Origin: Acidisphaera sp. L21
GTDB taxonomy: Bacteria; Pseudomonadota; Alphaproteobacteria; Acetobacterales; Acetobacteraceae
Reading direction: 5' to 3'
Assembly: GCF_009765685.1 (NCBI RefSeq)
Contig: NZ_LMUY01000145.1
Span: forward strand, 64,519 to 128,518
DNA length: 64,000 nt
Part shown: positions 47,812 through 58,383 of the stretch, in pieces
Numbering within the stretch: the first letter of the stretch is position 1
How the letters are laid out: every line of letters begins with the position of its first letter
Notes under the pieces: generated by a model
Databases searched by the model: none
Told to the model about the DNA's origin: nothing
What the model saw: only the letters and a program-made list of their open reading frames with translations
Translations under genes and position numbers: made by a program

Positions 47812-48411
47812 TTGCAGGGGTTTCGTGTCGGTCGCCGGGTCTATGCCTCTGTTCGTCGCCAGCAGCGGGAGGACGGCCGCTATGAACTGGTCGATGGCTA
47901 CACGACGATCTTGGCTGGGAACACCAACCGCGATGATCGTACTGTGCGCAATGGGCTAGCGTTCGTGGAAAACGGTCTGGCCGGGCACCGATGCCAGCCG
48001 TTCACCTCGGACATCTTCGTCGCCGCCCCATCTGGAAACCGCAGGCACGCCGACATAGGCGTCGATTGTGGCTGTCCCTTCGGTGGCAGCGTCGAAGCCG
48101 ATCGGCCGGGTTCCATCTGTGAAGTGCTACCGTCAGCCCAGGGCGGGGCATTTGAACTGCCCTCCCGGATCCGAGACTATCGCGGCATACCCTCTTTGCA
48201 AGTCCCGGTTCTGGCAGATCCAGAACACCCTCGCGTCCTCGTCCATCGGCGCGCCGCGGACAGTAGGTGGGTTGATCCCCTGGAACTGTTACAAGGTGTC
48301 GAGGCGGTCTTGAGCTTGCCTCAGTTGGGCCTCCAGATGCCTCTTACCGCTCTCCATCCAGGCATCAGCTTTAGTGCGCGGCCGATCGGTTCGCTCGGGA
48401 GCGATGGATAG
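47812..48411 (+). CDS. Uma2-family endonuclease-like protein
   Basis: 199 residues. The core YELVDGYTTILAGNTNRDDR, then HRCQPFTSDIFVAAPSGNRR, HADIGVDCGCP and ADPEHPRVLVHRRAADSRW, matches the Uma2 (DUF820) fold, a PD-(D/E)XK nuclease superfamily abundant in cyanobacteria and some alphaproteobacteria and of unclear biological role. The usual V-V-E-V-L-S-P-S-T segment is degenerate here (ICEVLPSAQGGAFELPS), so activity may be impaired. The N-terminal 25 residues are not family-like, and the only nearby start in frame is TTG at 47812, so the 5' end may be damaged. It is divergent from the second oxidoreductase operon. Confidence 0.6.
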   Translation: MQGFRVGRRVYASVRRQQREDGRYELVDGYTTILAGNTNRDDRTVRNGLAFVENGLAGHRCQPFTSDIFVAAPSGNRRHADIGVDCGCPFGGSVEADRPGSICEVLPSAQGGAFELPSRIRDYRGIPSLQVPVLADPEHPRVLVHRRAADSRWVDPLELLQGVEAVLSLPQLGLQMPLTALHPGISFSARPIGSLGSDG

Positions 48412-48518
48412 CGGGCACCGTTACAGGAGCGGCCGCCGAACCGTCTTTGCCGCTTGGATCCTATCTGGAATGAAGTCTGGTTTGCCGAGTGACAGCCATA
48501 CCGATCGTCGTTCATGTC

Positions 48519-49148
48519 TCAGGAAACAATTGCAGTCAGCCCACTTGGCGTTTCCAGGCAAAGGACTGTGCGCTGGGCGGCAAAGGGCCACTCTGTTGGC
48601 GCCTCCGGGATGTCGGCCATCCGTTGGACCGCCTGCGTGAGTTCGGCGACACAATCCGTGAGCTCAGAATGCAGCCGCATGGTTTGACGCACCAGCTCTA
48701 TCCCGGCTTCGGTGTCCTGGGCTGAGAGCGCCACCGCAGCCTTGGTGTCATGCACTGCGCCCAAGACATCGCGCGCAGTGGCCCTCATCTCACCAACGGC
48801 AGTGATGACAGTATGTTCTGCATTATCGGAGCGTCGGGATGCAGCAGTCACCTCCCGGCTGAGCTGTCTGAGTTCCAGGCCAGCATCTTCCAAGTCAAGC
48901 AGGCCCTCACTTATCTGCACGGATGTCTGCCCGAGCTTTTGGAACATGCAGATCACCTCCCGCAACGAATGGCTTGACGCACCCGTCAATTTGTTGAGCT
49001 GGGCTAGGATAAACGCTGCCTGGGCGACAATCTCGGCCGAACTGGAAATAGCCAGAACACGGGGCGCTGCGGCGGTCATAGCCACCTGTCTAGCGCGATC
49101 ATATGGGCATTCGGTATGGTAGACTGGTTCGATGGAAGCGTGGTCCAT
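48519..49148 (-). CDS. hypothetical coiled-coil protein
   Basis: 209 residues. No signal peptide or membrane segment. The middle (about 50-190) is a long amphipathic helical region rich in heptad-like spacing (LLDLEDAGLELRQLSREVTA; VITAVGEMRATARDVLGAVH; ELTDCVAELTQAVQRM), resembling the signalling helices of chemoreceptors but without their hairpin tip or a membrane anchor. Function unknown; it may be an interaction partner of a receptor. The ATG at 49148 follows an AAGGGG-type site; an in-frame start at 49199 is less likely. Confidence 0.5.
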   Translation of the reverse strand: MDHASIEPVYHTECPYDRARQVAMTAAAPRVLAISSSAEIVAQAAFILAQLNKLTGASSHSLREVICMFQKLGQTSVQISEGLLDLEDAGLELRQLSREVTAASRRSDNAEHTVITAVGEMRATARDVLGAVHDTKAAVALSAQDTEAGIELVRQTMRLHSELTDCVAELTQAVQRMADIPEAPTEWPFAAQRTVLCLETPSGLTAIVS

Positions 49149-49595
49149 ACAAGCGCCCCTTCTTAGTGAGGGATGGTAGAGCTCTCGTTGCGGAAGCAAT
49201 GGCGTTTGACGAAGCTAAATGGCGGACATGTAGAAACCGTTAAGCAATCACTGCGCCAGGCACATGCATTCTCTCTGATATTCACCCGCTTGGAAGCTTT
49301 GATTTTAGAGAACCAGAGCTGATGCTGGGCCGATTGCGCCATTCGAAAGCCGCGGGTCTTCAAACCGGGGCATAGAATTCCAACGGCATCGGCAACGAGC
49401 CTTGTCCCTTCGGGCCACCGTGTCGGTACGCTCATGCTGAAGGCTGTAGACGTGAATGGCAGCATTTAATGGATGTCAGGATAAACGCATTGCAGCGGGT
49501 CTGGCTTGGTCTCCACTCCCGGGTTCCAAGGGTGCTAACCAGGCTAGAGCCTGACGGCCAAGGACCTGAAATGGACCCCGACAGTAAAAGGGGCG
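49149..49595. other. gene-poor stretch
   Basis: 447 bp. Frames on both strands lack family features. No repeats or RNA genes recognised. Confidence 0.4.
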
Positions 49596-49922
49596 TCACC
49601 CTTCCCGGCTGTAGAAGGCGTCCGTCTCTAGCAGGACATTGCAGACGGTAACCGAGGCCGGATCTATCTGGACCCCGGATTCCCGAACCACCTTCAAGGG
49701 TGAAAATCCGGTCCTGCCATTGCCCGCGTGGGGCTTCGGTGTAGTGAGGCCGTGGCTGGGATGAGCTGCTTCGGCTTGTAGTCGTGGCGGGAGACCGAAG
49801 AAGCCGTAGCGAAGTGTCAGTAAGCCATCTAGGTCTCCTGCAATATGCCCGAGGACTCGTCCGGGGGCCTGCTCCCAGCGGATGGCGCCTGTAGCTGCTT
49901 GAAATGTGATAGACGGCTCCAT
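49596..49922 (-). CDS. possible 108-residue hypothetical protein
   Basis: ATG at 49922 to a TGA at 49596. The product, starting MEPSITFQAATGAIRWEQAP and containing DLDGLLTLRYGFFGLPPRLQ, has a more balanced composition than other frames in this stretch, but no family match and no clear ribosome site. It is listed because nothing else explains the region; it may not be real. Confidence 0.25.
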   Translation of the reverse strand: MEPSITFQAATGAIRWEQAPGRVLGHIAGDLDGLLTLRYGFFGLPPRLQAEAAHPSHGLTTPKPHAGNGRTGFSPLKVVRESGVQIDPASVTVCNVLLETDAFYSREG

Positions 49923-49999
49923 CATTATTGGCGCGCAAAGGATTGGAGCGCTTGCCTCGCCGAGGCATGCTCCCAGCCTCGTTGATGAGGTGACACTGA

Positions 50000-50392
50000 A
50001 TGCCTGCACGTCGTGTTGAAAAGCTTGTAAGTCCAAGTGATGAGGGCCGCGGGCGTGTCCTGGGAAAGAAGCCTGGAGATAAAGGCTGGAAGTATGCCGA
50101 GTACGACATGGACCTCAAGGAGGGCTTCGATTTCAAAGCTCTGCAGAAGATGGTTGGTAATAGCATCTTCGCGTCCCTCCGGCTCGACGAGGACTTTGTC
50201 TTGATTTGCGATGAGAACGGCTCCCTGAATGGTTCGAAACCCAATGTTGGCTTGGCCAATCAGAATGGTGAGGTTCTGACCCTTGTAGGACCCATTGCTG
50301 TCGTCCGTGTCACACGCAAGGGCGCTTTTGTAGGGCTCTTGCCTGGCGACGGTGAATTGATAGGCGAGACTTTTGACTGGCGGGCGCTTTGA
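50000..50392 (+). CDS. DUF3846-like small protein
   Basis: 130 residues. A basic N-terminal tail (MPARRVEKLVSPSDEGRGRV) precedes a compact domain: FKALQKMVGNSIFASLRLDE, then FVLICDENGSLNGSKPNVGL, and VLTLVGPIAVVRVTRKGAFV. The order (a short helix, D-E-N-G, N-x-G-L, then a G-P-I-x-V-V strand) resembles DUF3846, a domain common in phage, plasmid and accessory regions. Function unknown. GAGG lies 9 bp before the ATG at 50000. It starts a row of four small plus-strand genes. Confidence 0.55.
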   Translation: MPARRVEKLVSPSDEGRGRVLGKKPGDKGWKYAEYDMDLKEGFDFKALQKMVGNSIFASLRLDEDFVLICDENGSLNGSKPNVGLANQNGEVLTLVGPIAVVRVTRKGAFVGLLPGDGELIGETFDWRAL

Positions 50393-50498
50393 TGGGTATT
50401 GCGCGGCCTGCGCGAATGTTTCTCTCCATTTAAAACGTGCGATGCGCGGTTGGAGACGGTGGCCGCCCATCTGAACCATCGCGAAAAAGAGGATGGAT

Positions 50499-50684
50499 AT
50501 GGCCAGGGATCGGCAGTTCTCCGGCCAGCCAGCCGATATCGCCAGCAAGACAGCGCTAGATCGCGGAACAGGCCATTGTATAACTCGTGCCGACCTTCTG
50601 CAGCAGGCAGCCAGGAAAGGCATTTTGCGGCGGTCCCGGATGAAGAAGTCTGAACTCGAAAAGGTATTGGCTGCTCATGGTTGA
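50499..50684 (+). CDS. small SAP/Rho-N-like protein
   Basis: 61 residues ending TRADLLQQAARKGILRRSRM and KKSELEKVLAAHG. That segment matches the SAP/Rho N-terminal helix-extended-helix motif (L-x-x-x-A-x-x-x-G-I-x-x-R-S-x-M-x-K-x-E-L), which binds nucleic acid. The start at 50499 is preferred over the ATG at 50493 because AAGAGGA sits 6 bp upstream of it. Its stop overlaps the start of the DUF3140 gene. Probably a small DNA- or RNA-binding protein. Confidence 0.7.
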   Translation: MARDRQFSGQPADIASKTALDRGTGHCITRADLLQQAARKGILRRSRMKKSELEKVLAAHG

Positions 50685-51039
50685 CCACAAGGATGATAAC
50701 CACGCCGTCGAGAAGGAATTCAGAAGTGTGGTGAACATGACGCCGAAGGCATTGCGGGAGTGGCTCGCAATGCCGGAAAGTCAGAGCGTGGGCATGACTC
50801 ACGACGGAGAGAAAGTGACGGAACCCGGCGGCCATGAAGCTGTTGGCCACGAGATGGGCCGACATATCGTCTCCCTCCTTGCCAAAAAGAAGGCAGTCCT
50901 GACAGACGATGATTATGCGGTCATGCACAAAGTTGTTGGCTACGTCCACCGCCATCTCAAGCAGCGGCCGAAGGGCGATATCAAGGATAGTCGTTGGCGG
51001 CGCTCCCTGATGAACTGGGGCCACGACCCGCTCACGTGA
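50677..51039 (+). CDS. DUF3140 domain protein
   Basis: 120 residues. Family blocks are EFRSVVNMTPKALREWLAMP, ESQSVGMTHDGEKV, GHEMGRHIVSLLAKKKAVLT, DDDYAVMHKVVGYVHRHLKQ and SRWRRSLMNWGHDPL. DUF3140 proteins are described as putative DNA-binding proteins and are often found with stress genes. The ATG overlaps the previous stop by 8 bp and the stop overlaps the next GTG by 4 bp (GTGA), so the three genes are translationally coupled. Confidence 0.88.
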   Translation: MVDHKDDNHAVEKEFRSVVNMTPKALREWLAMPESQSVGMTHDGEKVTEPGGHEAVGHEMGRHIVSLLAKKKAVLTDDDYAVMHKVVGYVHRHLKQRPKGDIKDSRWRRSLMNWGHDPLT

Positions 51040-51401
51040 GGGCAACGAGTATCCATAGGGTCACGCCCGATGGCCGCTACTTCATCGTACGCGGGCGCCG
51101 CTGGCGTTGCACAGATCCGAGCTTGAGTGCGCCGCGGCGCGATGAGCTGACACGGGAATTGATGGCTGCGCGTCGGGCCAAGGAGGTGGCAATGAGCCAA
51201 AGCGATGCCATCTCTCAGGAAGAAGCCCGCCACCGTGTCGATGCTGCCAAAGTTGAGTTGGGTGAGCGAGGCGCTCCCTGGTGGACTGACGGCTCCCCAG
51301 ATTACAACCGGAAGATGGGGGCGGCAACGCCGTATGCATCTTGGTTTGCCAGCCTGGAAGAGCAGTCGACCTGGTCAATCCGGAAGAGGCTGCCTTCGTG
51401 A
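51036..51401 (+). CDS. hypothetical protein, last of the coupled small-gene group
   Basis: 121 residues from a GTG at 51036. It reads THRV-like at the start (IHRVTPDGRYFIVRGRRWRC), then a basic helix (LTRELMAARRAKEVAMSQSD), RHRVDAAKVELGERGAPWWT and YNRKMGAATPYASWFASL. Proteins with the V-T-P-D-G-R-Y-x-x-V-R-G-R-x-W-R start and the W-W-x-D-G-x-P-D-x-N-R segment are widespread in alphaproteobacteria without assigned function. The start is set by the GTGA overlap with the DUF3140 gene. Confidence 0.7.
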   Translation: MRATSIHRVTPDGRYFIVRGRRWRCTDPSLSAPRRDELTRELMAARRAKEVAMSQSDAISQEEARHRVDAAKVELGERGAPWWTDGSPDYNRKMGAATPYASWFASLEEQSTWSIRKRLPS

Positions 51402-51471
51402 TTCCTGCGAAGGGCAGGCTTGTAATCAGTGCGTATCCGGTGGCTTCCGTTGGCTGGCGCACCACTTTAAA

Positions 51472-54400
51472 TCATGGCTTTCGCTGGCGGAGCTGTCGGG
51501 CAGCCAATGCTTTAAGATACGGCGGGTCGATGACACCTGGGGGAACAAAGACCTCATCCTCTTCCCGCAGGCCCGTCACGTCCGGATCGTGCTCCGTGAT
51601 TGTCCAAGCCTCCTTGACGACGACTCTTCGCATGAGGAATGCATTCTCACGTAGCAAGGTCATAGACCGTCCGTCAGCAGACATGTGCCCAGCCGCTAAG
51701 CGGAAGCCACCGTAGAAGCCGTAAGCCCGCATGAAGGCGTCTAGAACTGTTGGGTCCGTGCTGTTTGATGTCAGTGATTTAGAAGTCATGACAAACTCGT
51801 CGAATGGCTGCGCAGACTTTGCAATCAGGTCCATGTCAGAGCCGACGACAACGCGCCATGAGTGTGGATTGGCGGCGTGCACACCTTTGACAATCGCAAT
51901 CCTCAGCAGCGGCTCGCTCTCGTTGTCATATTGCTTGAACCATTTTGCAAAGATTTGCTCGGCTGGCCCACGGTTTGTAAATGCGAGCACGAGAACGGGA
52001 GGCTCACTCCTTGAGGTGATGAGCGTGACAGCTGACCATAGAGCGGCATGCCAAAGGTCCGCTTCTATCACGGAGAACACCCGCCGTTGACGGTGCTGCA
52101 AGCGTTCCGGGTCTAAGAATTCTTCTGGAGGCCTCCCGACCCCTGGCCTTGTCAAGCCGCCCCGCGCTCCCGCGCCAGCGGCCCTCGTTAGTGGCAACTC
52201 TGTCCCCGGACGCACCCGCGCCAACCTGCCGCTCTCGTCATTCCACTGGCTTAAGCTCGCCACATCGGCGGAGCCAAAATGGTCCACCATGTAGGCCGGA
52301 TAGTTCGCGTAGGCGAGACAGCGCCCGAGAGCTTCTTCTTCCTCGAAAATCCTTGTTAGATAAGCGGAGGCGTCCTTCACGAAAATCGTCTTCGGAATCA
52401 GGAATTTGACAAGCGCAAGCAGGAGTTCGCGCATGCCGCCCGTCACCGCCTCATCCGATGGATTGTAGTCATTATCCACGTCGACGCAGGCAAGGTATTC
52501 GGTTGCATCGGTAACTATCTGAAGCCCCGGCTTGACCCCGTCTGTTTTGATTCCCGGCGCTGCAACCCTCACTCCGATATCGACAGTCTGCCGATGAGGG
52601 GCGACATCACGTTGCAGACTGGTGGCGAAAAACGCCTCAACGAACCCCAGGATTGCTTCGGCTATGTAGAGCGTGAGATTGGTGTTGGGAGTGCTGACAC
52701 GCCATTCGCATCCTAGCAGATTTGATTTGAGGGTGACCGTCTCCTCGTTGAAGGCGAATGGCTGTTCCGAGAACCCTTCTGCGCAAGGGCGACTTGAGAA
52801 TTCGAGCATCGTGGCCTCGAGGTCTGCAGCAGATGTATCCGCTGGTATATACTGTTCGCTCCTGAGCGACTCGAGATGTCCAGTGGCATACAAGAGTGTC
52901 ATCCCGGATGCATTGAGACCGAAGTGAGCGAGGGATTTCTCAAGCGCGGACATTTGGTCGATCTGGCTTGCATCTGACCTCGCAAAAAGCGAGGCCAGCT
53001 CGAAATCTATTTCCTGAATGAATGCTTTGAAATGCTCGAGGTCTTCCTCTTCGAGCTGCAGCTGACTTGCCAGCACATGAGCCATTTCGACATCGAGCAG
53101 GAATTGCGGAAGGCGTCCTTGCTGAAGTTCCAGCCAGGTCATGTGTTCAAGGCAACTCAAGGCTTGCGGGTTGAAGCGCCCGGACAGCCTGAACTCGACG
53201 TGTGCGATGACAAATGCGGCAGTCAAGACGCCATTGGCCGCCCAGAGAAGGCCGACGTTTTGGTATGCAAATGCAGTTGCAGCGAGGCAGCGGATAAAAG
53301 TGTCCTGATATTCCTTCTTGGACAGCTTTGGCTGTGCCCGGCCCAGCAACCGGATTGCGTCGTATGGCAACTTGGCCTCGAGCTTTTGCAATCCTCGTTT
53401 CAGCAGTGCGCGGCCGCCTTCGATGTCACTGCGGCGTCGCTCGATGAGGGGGAGGATGACCTCAAATGCTTCGTCATAGCCGACTTGCTCACCGACGAGA
53501 CTTCCCAGTTCCGTAAAGATTTGCACATACTGGTCGAACGGAAAGCCAGGCAGATGGTCAGCGGACCGGAATATCTCTGCCAGCCGTAGGAGGATGTTTG
53601 CCACGTCCTCTGAGCCGCTGATTGAACTCGTCGTCAGATCCAGGAGGCAGAGCATGGCACCGGCGTGAGCGGCATTGTTCGGCCGCTGAACGTCGCTCGA
53701 GAGCCGGACGAGGCTGTCACGTAAGCGTTGCGCCCGGGCTTCGAGCTGGGCGCTCTCCTGTGTCAGGATGCCGTGGGCGACCCCCGCCAGGAGGCCGTTC
53801 CATAGGTTTGCAGGGCGTTCTATGTCATCTGCTAAATCACTCTCCAGGGCTAACAACTCGACCTTGTCGTAAAGCCGATTAAGTTCGGCAAAGTCATCGA
53901 ACCAGAAATATGTCGTCCAGGCCCACTGATAGAAAACCCGCAGCTCCTGCCCAGGAGCGGGATATTTGGCGGCCAGCCGCTCGGCACGGCGAAAGCGTCC
54001 ATCGACCTCGACCCGGCTCAGCTCGAGTTCCCGGCTCACGACGGCTGCCTCCAGGCAGTCTTCAACCAGTTGATATTCGACTCCTTGGTAACGGTCCTGG
54101 TCGGTGATTTGGTTTTCGAGTTCGAGCAGCCGTGCCCGCTTCTCGCCATCAAGAACCCCACCGCGGGTAACTCTTGTCGGTTTAGCAACGGCAATGTTGA
54201 GAGAGTCGATTGCGAGTTCGATGTGGCCGTTTTCGAATACCCGCTCGAGAATCCAGGAGCGGTCAAGGATGCGGACGGTCAGACCGTGCTTAAGAGAGAG
54301 GCTGTCCTCGAGGTCGCTCCTGTCCTTGTCACGGATATACTGGTTTGAGATAAAGTAGGCGACCTTGTATCCCCGGCCGACTTTGACAATCTTCTCGATG

Positions 54401-54744
54401 TCCGACTTGAGCTTGGACCGCCAGTCCTTTTTGGCGCTGACTGCAAAGGCCCAGCGTTCGGTACCGGCGTTCTGTTCGCCTTCATACCACCGTTCACTTA
54501 CCTCTCCAGCGACAGGGTAGGTCTCGGTGTCCACCTTGCTGTCGCCACCGCCCGTCGGTCCGGTCTGCGGGAGCAGATTTGGGCAGATTTCCCTCTGAGC
54601 CAGCTTTCTGGCGAAATGTTCGAATGGTTTCTCTTCGCTTCGGCTTGTGAGTGAATCCAGGTGATACTCGAGAAAGCCGCGATCCAGCGTGGCGACCTCT
54701 TCGACCACACTGTCTGAAAACTGCTCTGGGCGACGGCCCTTCAT
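51472..54744 (-). CDS. large nuclease-helical-repeat protein, candidate defence effector
   Basis: 1090 residues. The N-terminal ~190 residues look like a PD-(D/E)XK nuclease: FEHFARKLAQREICPNL with Glu42, TGPTGGGDSKVDTETYP with Asp68 (and Asp72), then RWAFAVSAKKDWRSKLKSDI with Lys105, in the order E...D...K. KVAYFISNQYIRDKDRSDLE and VRILDRSWILERVF complete the domain. Residues ~230-690 are alpha-helical, TPR-like (ECLEAAVVS..., LLKRGLQKLEAKLPYDAIRL, WAANGVLTAAFVIAHVEFRL). The last 400 are unassigned, with DVDNDYNPSDEAVTGGM and LVLAFTNRGPAEQIFAKWF. There are no signal or membrane segments, so it acts in the cytoplasm. Nuclease-plus-repeat giants are common among anti-phage proteins; that role is inferred. 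The start is taken at ATG 54744 (MKGRRPEQFSDS); GTG 54798 is possible. The sequence seems less GC-rich than flanking genes. Confidence 0.75.
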   Translation of the reverse strand: MKGRRPEQFSDSVVEEVATLDRGFLEYHLDSLTSRSEEKPFEHFARKLAQREICPNLLPQTGPTGGGDSKVDTETYPVAGEVSERWYEGEQNAGTERWAFAVSAKKDWRSKLKSDIEKIVKVGRGYKVAYFISNQYIRDKDRSDLEDSLSLKHGLTVRILDRSWILERVFENGHIELAIDSLNIAVAKPTRVTRGGVLDGEKRARLLELENQITDQDRYQGVEYQLVEDCLEAAVVSRELELSRVEVDGRFRRAERLAAKYPAPGQELRVFYQWAWTTYFWFDDFAELNRLYDKVELLALESDLADDIERPANLWNGLLAGVAHGILTQESAQLEARAQRLRDSLVRLSSDVQRPNNAAHAGAMLCLLDLTTSSISGSEDVANILLRLAEIFRSADHLPGFPFDQYVQIFTELGSLVGEQVGYDEAFEVILPLIERRRSDIEGGRALLKRGLQKLEAKLPYDAIRLLGRAQPKLSKKEYQDTFIRCLAATAFAYQNVGLLWAANGVLTAAFVIAHVEFRLSGRFNPQALSCLEHMTWLELQQGRLPQFLLDVEMAHVLASQLQLEEEDLEHFKAFIQEIDFELASLFARSDASQIDQMSALEKSLAHFGLNASGMTLLYATGHLESLRSEQYIPADTSAADLEATMLEFSSRPCAEGFSEQPFAFNEETVTLKSNLLGCEWRVSTPNTNLTLYIAEAILGFVEAFFATSLQRDVAPHRQTVDIGVRVAAPGIKTDGVKPGLQIVTDATEYLACVDVDNDYNPSDEAVTGGMRELLLALVKFLIPKTIFVKDASAYLTRIFEEEEALGRCLAYANYPAYMVDHFGSADVASLSQWNDESGRLARVRPGTELPLTRAAGAGARGGLTRPGVGRPPEEFLDPERLQHRQRRVFSVIEADLWHAALWSAVTLITSRSEPPVLVLAFTNRGPAEQIFAKWFKQYDNESEPLLRIAIVKGVHAANPHSWRVVVGSDMDLIAKSAQPFDEFVMTSKSLTSNSTDPTVLDAFMRAYGFYGGFRLAAGHMSADGRSMTLLRENAFLMRRVVVKEAWTITEHDPDVTGLREEDEVFVPPGVIDPPYLKALAARQLRQRKP

Positions 54745-54974
54745 ATACTCGGAGGGCAGCACCGGTTTGCGGGCAGGTTGCTCTGGCGTCGTGCTCACAA
54801 TCGGCCTCGCGCGGGTATGTTCTGGGCGTGTGGAGAGCGGGTATGTTATTGCGCCTCGGTGGGCCGACTCGTGTGCAACGGTCCGGACCCGGAATGCTAG
54901 CACGAGGTTGAGGCGGGGCTATATGTTTCTTGTTAGGAGGCGGCGAGACGGAAACCTCAGCTAATGAGCGACTT
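54745..54974. promoter_or_regulatory. 5' region of the nuclease-repeat gene
   Basis: The 230 bp before the 54744 start contain alternative in-frame starts (GTG 54798, ATG 54903) and must include the promoter. No sigma-70 boxes could be placed with confidence. The hairpin cluster begins just beyond. Confidence 0.4.
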
Positions 54975-55190
54975 GCAGCGGAAATGTTAGCTGCAGACCT
55001 AGACTAAATACGCCAGCCCGCGGAAAGTCCGGGCAATCTACTGATTGAAGCTTCCGTATGAAGTGGGCTTATGCCCATAGCTTCTTGGAAGCGCGTATCG
55101 GCCAGGAACCCCATCCGGCTTCATATCATCGCGTCGTCCCGGGGACGCTTACGCGTCGGTAAACTCCATGGTCAGGAGAGCCGGATGGGG
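54975..55190. other. cluster of four consecutive hairpins, possible structured RNA
   Basis: Four inverted repeats follow one another: GCAGC/GCTGC (54975-54994); GCCCG/CGGGC (55016-55034); a long arm GCTTCC-GAAG-TGGGC around loop TTAT pairing with GCCCA-CTTC-GGAAGC (55050-55092); and CCCCATCCGGCT/AGCCGGATGGGG (55109-55190), which encloses GACGC/GCGTC. The third gives 15 paired bases with small internal loops and the fourth a perfect 12-bp outer stem. The block lies 230-450 bp upstream of the nuclease-repeat gene. A structured RNA or a REP-like palindrome cluster are the main options. Confidence 0.45.
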
Positions 55191-55776
55191 ATCTGTGTAA
55201 CGCGGTCCAGGCCGGAGAGAGGCTTTGGGTGCCTGTGGCCAGGCAGCTTGCGACGATTTGAGCCAGTGGTGGTTTTCCGCGACACGGCCATCATGCGCGC
55301 AGCGGGAGCGCTGGGGCCTGCCTTACAAGCAAGCCGATGAGCTGAGTGCCGCGCGCGGCTGTTTCAGCTAGCTACTGGGAGTGAACCCCCAGGCGTGCCC
55401 GTTTGCCTGGAGCGCACCGATGTCGGCATGGTTTGGCAACATCGGCATTGAAGCCTTCGAAAAGCTTCGGGGTCGCCCGTTCGGGGGGAGGGCAATCTCT
55501 TGCGCAGGTATCCCGTCGCTCGAGTGCGCCTGCAGCCGCTCCCCGTCCAGCAAGCGGCTGAGGGCCATCAATTTAGGAAATGCGAACCCAGCGTCGTGGC
55601 GACGGCCGTAGAGACAATAATCCTGCCGCCGAGACCTGCGTAGCGGCAGGTTTGTAGCCGGGCTGCCAATCGATACCGGCGGCGGTCTGTTCCGCCGCGT
55701 CTAGACGGCATTCAGGCCTGCGCAATAGACGGAAAAGGGTGGTTTGTGAGGCCTTTCAGTGTGTTGTCGGACTGAC
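55191..55776. other. gene-free stretch rich in short palindromes
   Basis: 586 bp without a supported gene. More small hairpins occur (TGCCTG/CAGGCA near 55230, CCAGGC/GCCTGG at 55389-55410, CCTGCCGC/GCGGCAGG near 55622-55655). No coding frame is convincing. Confidence 0.45.
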
Positions 55777-55809
55777 AAGCCGGTTGCCCACCGTTTAGGC
55801 AACCGGCTT
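55777..55809. terminator. perfect 12-bp stem downstream of gyrB
   Basis: AAGCCGGTTGCC (55777-55788) and GGCAACCGGCTT (55798-55809) pair exactly around a 9-base loop, 75 bp after the gyrB stop. There is no T-run on the gyrB side. Likely a terminator or transcript-end hairpin. Confidence 0.6.
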
Positions 55810-55830
55810 GGGAGTAATCCGAGGCTGCTG

Positions 55831-55863
55831 AGTCTCTGGAATTCCGCTTAAGTCTCTGGAATT
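55831..55863. repeat. 13-bp direct repeat at the edge of the housekeeping block
   Basis: AGTCTCTGGAATT occurs at 55831-55843 and 55851-55863, a 20-bp period, directly beside the gyrB 3' end. This is where conserved sequence gives way to accessory DNA. Confidence 0.6.
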
Positions 55864-55883
55864 GTGCTCGCTTACATGTAGCG

Positions 55884-58343
<2,460 letters not shown>

Positions 58344-58383
58344 TCATCAGGATTAGCATTCTATATAGGCGCTCCGCGTCCAT

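Noticed and set aside
49925-51045. Minus-strand frames opposite the small-protein group
   Set aside because: They are shadows of the DUF3846-like, SAP-like and DUF3140 genes, whose plus-strand products have recognisable features and coupled starts.
54975-55190. Retron-type non-coding RNA
   Set aside because: The hairpins invite the idea, but no reverse-transcriptase gene lies anywhere in the window, so a retron is not supported.
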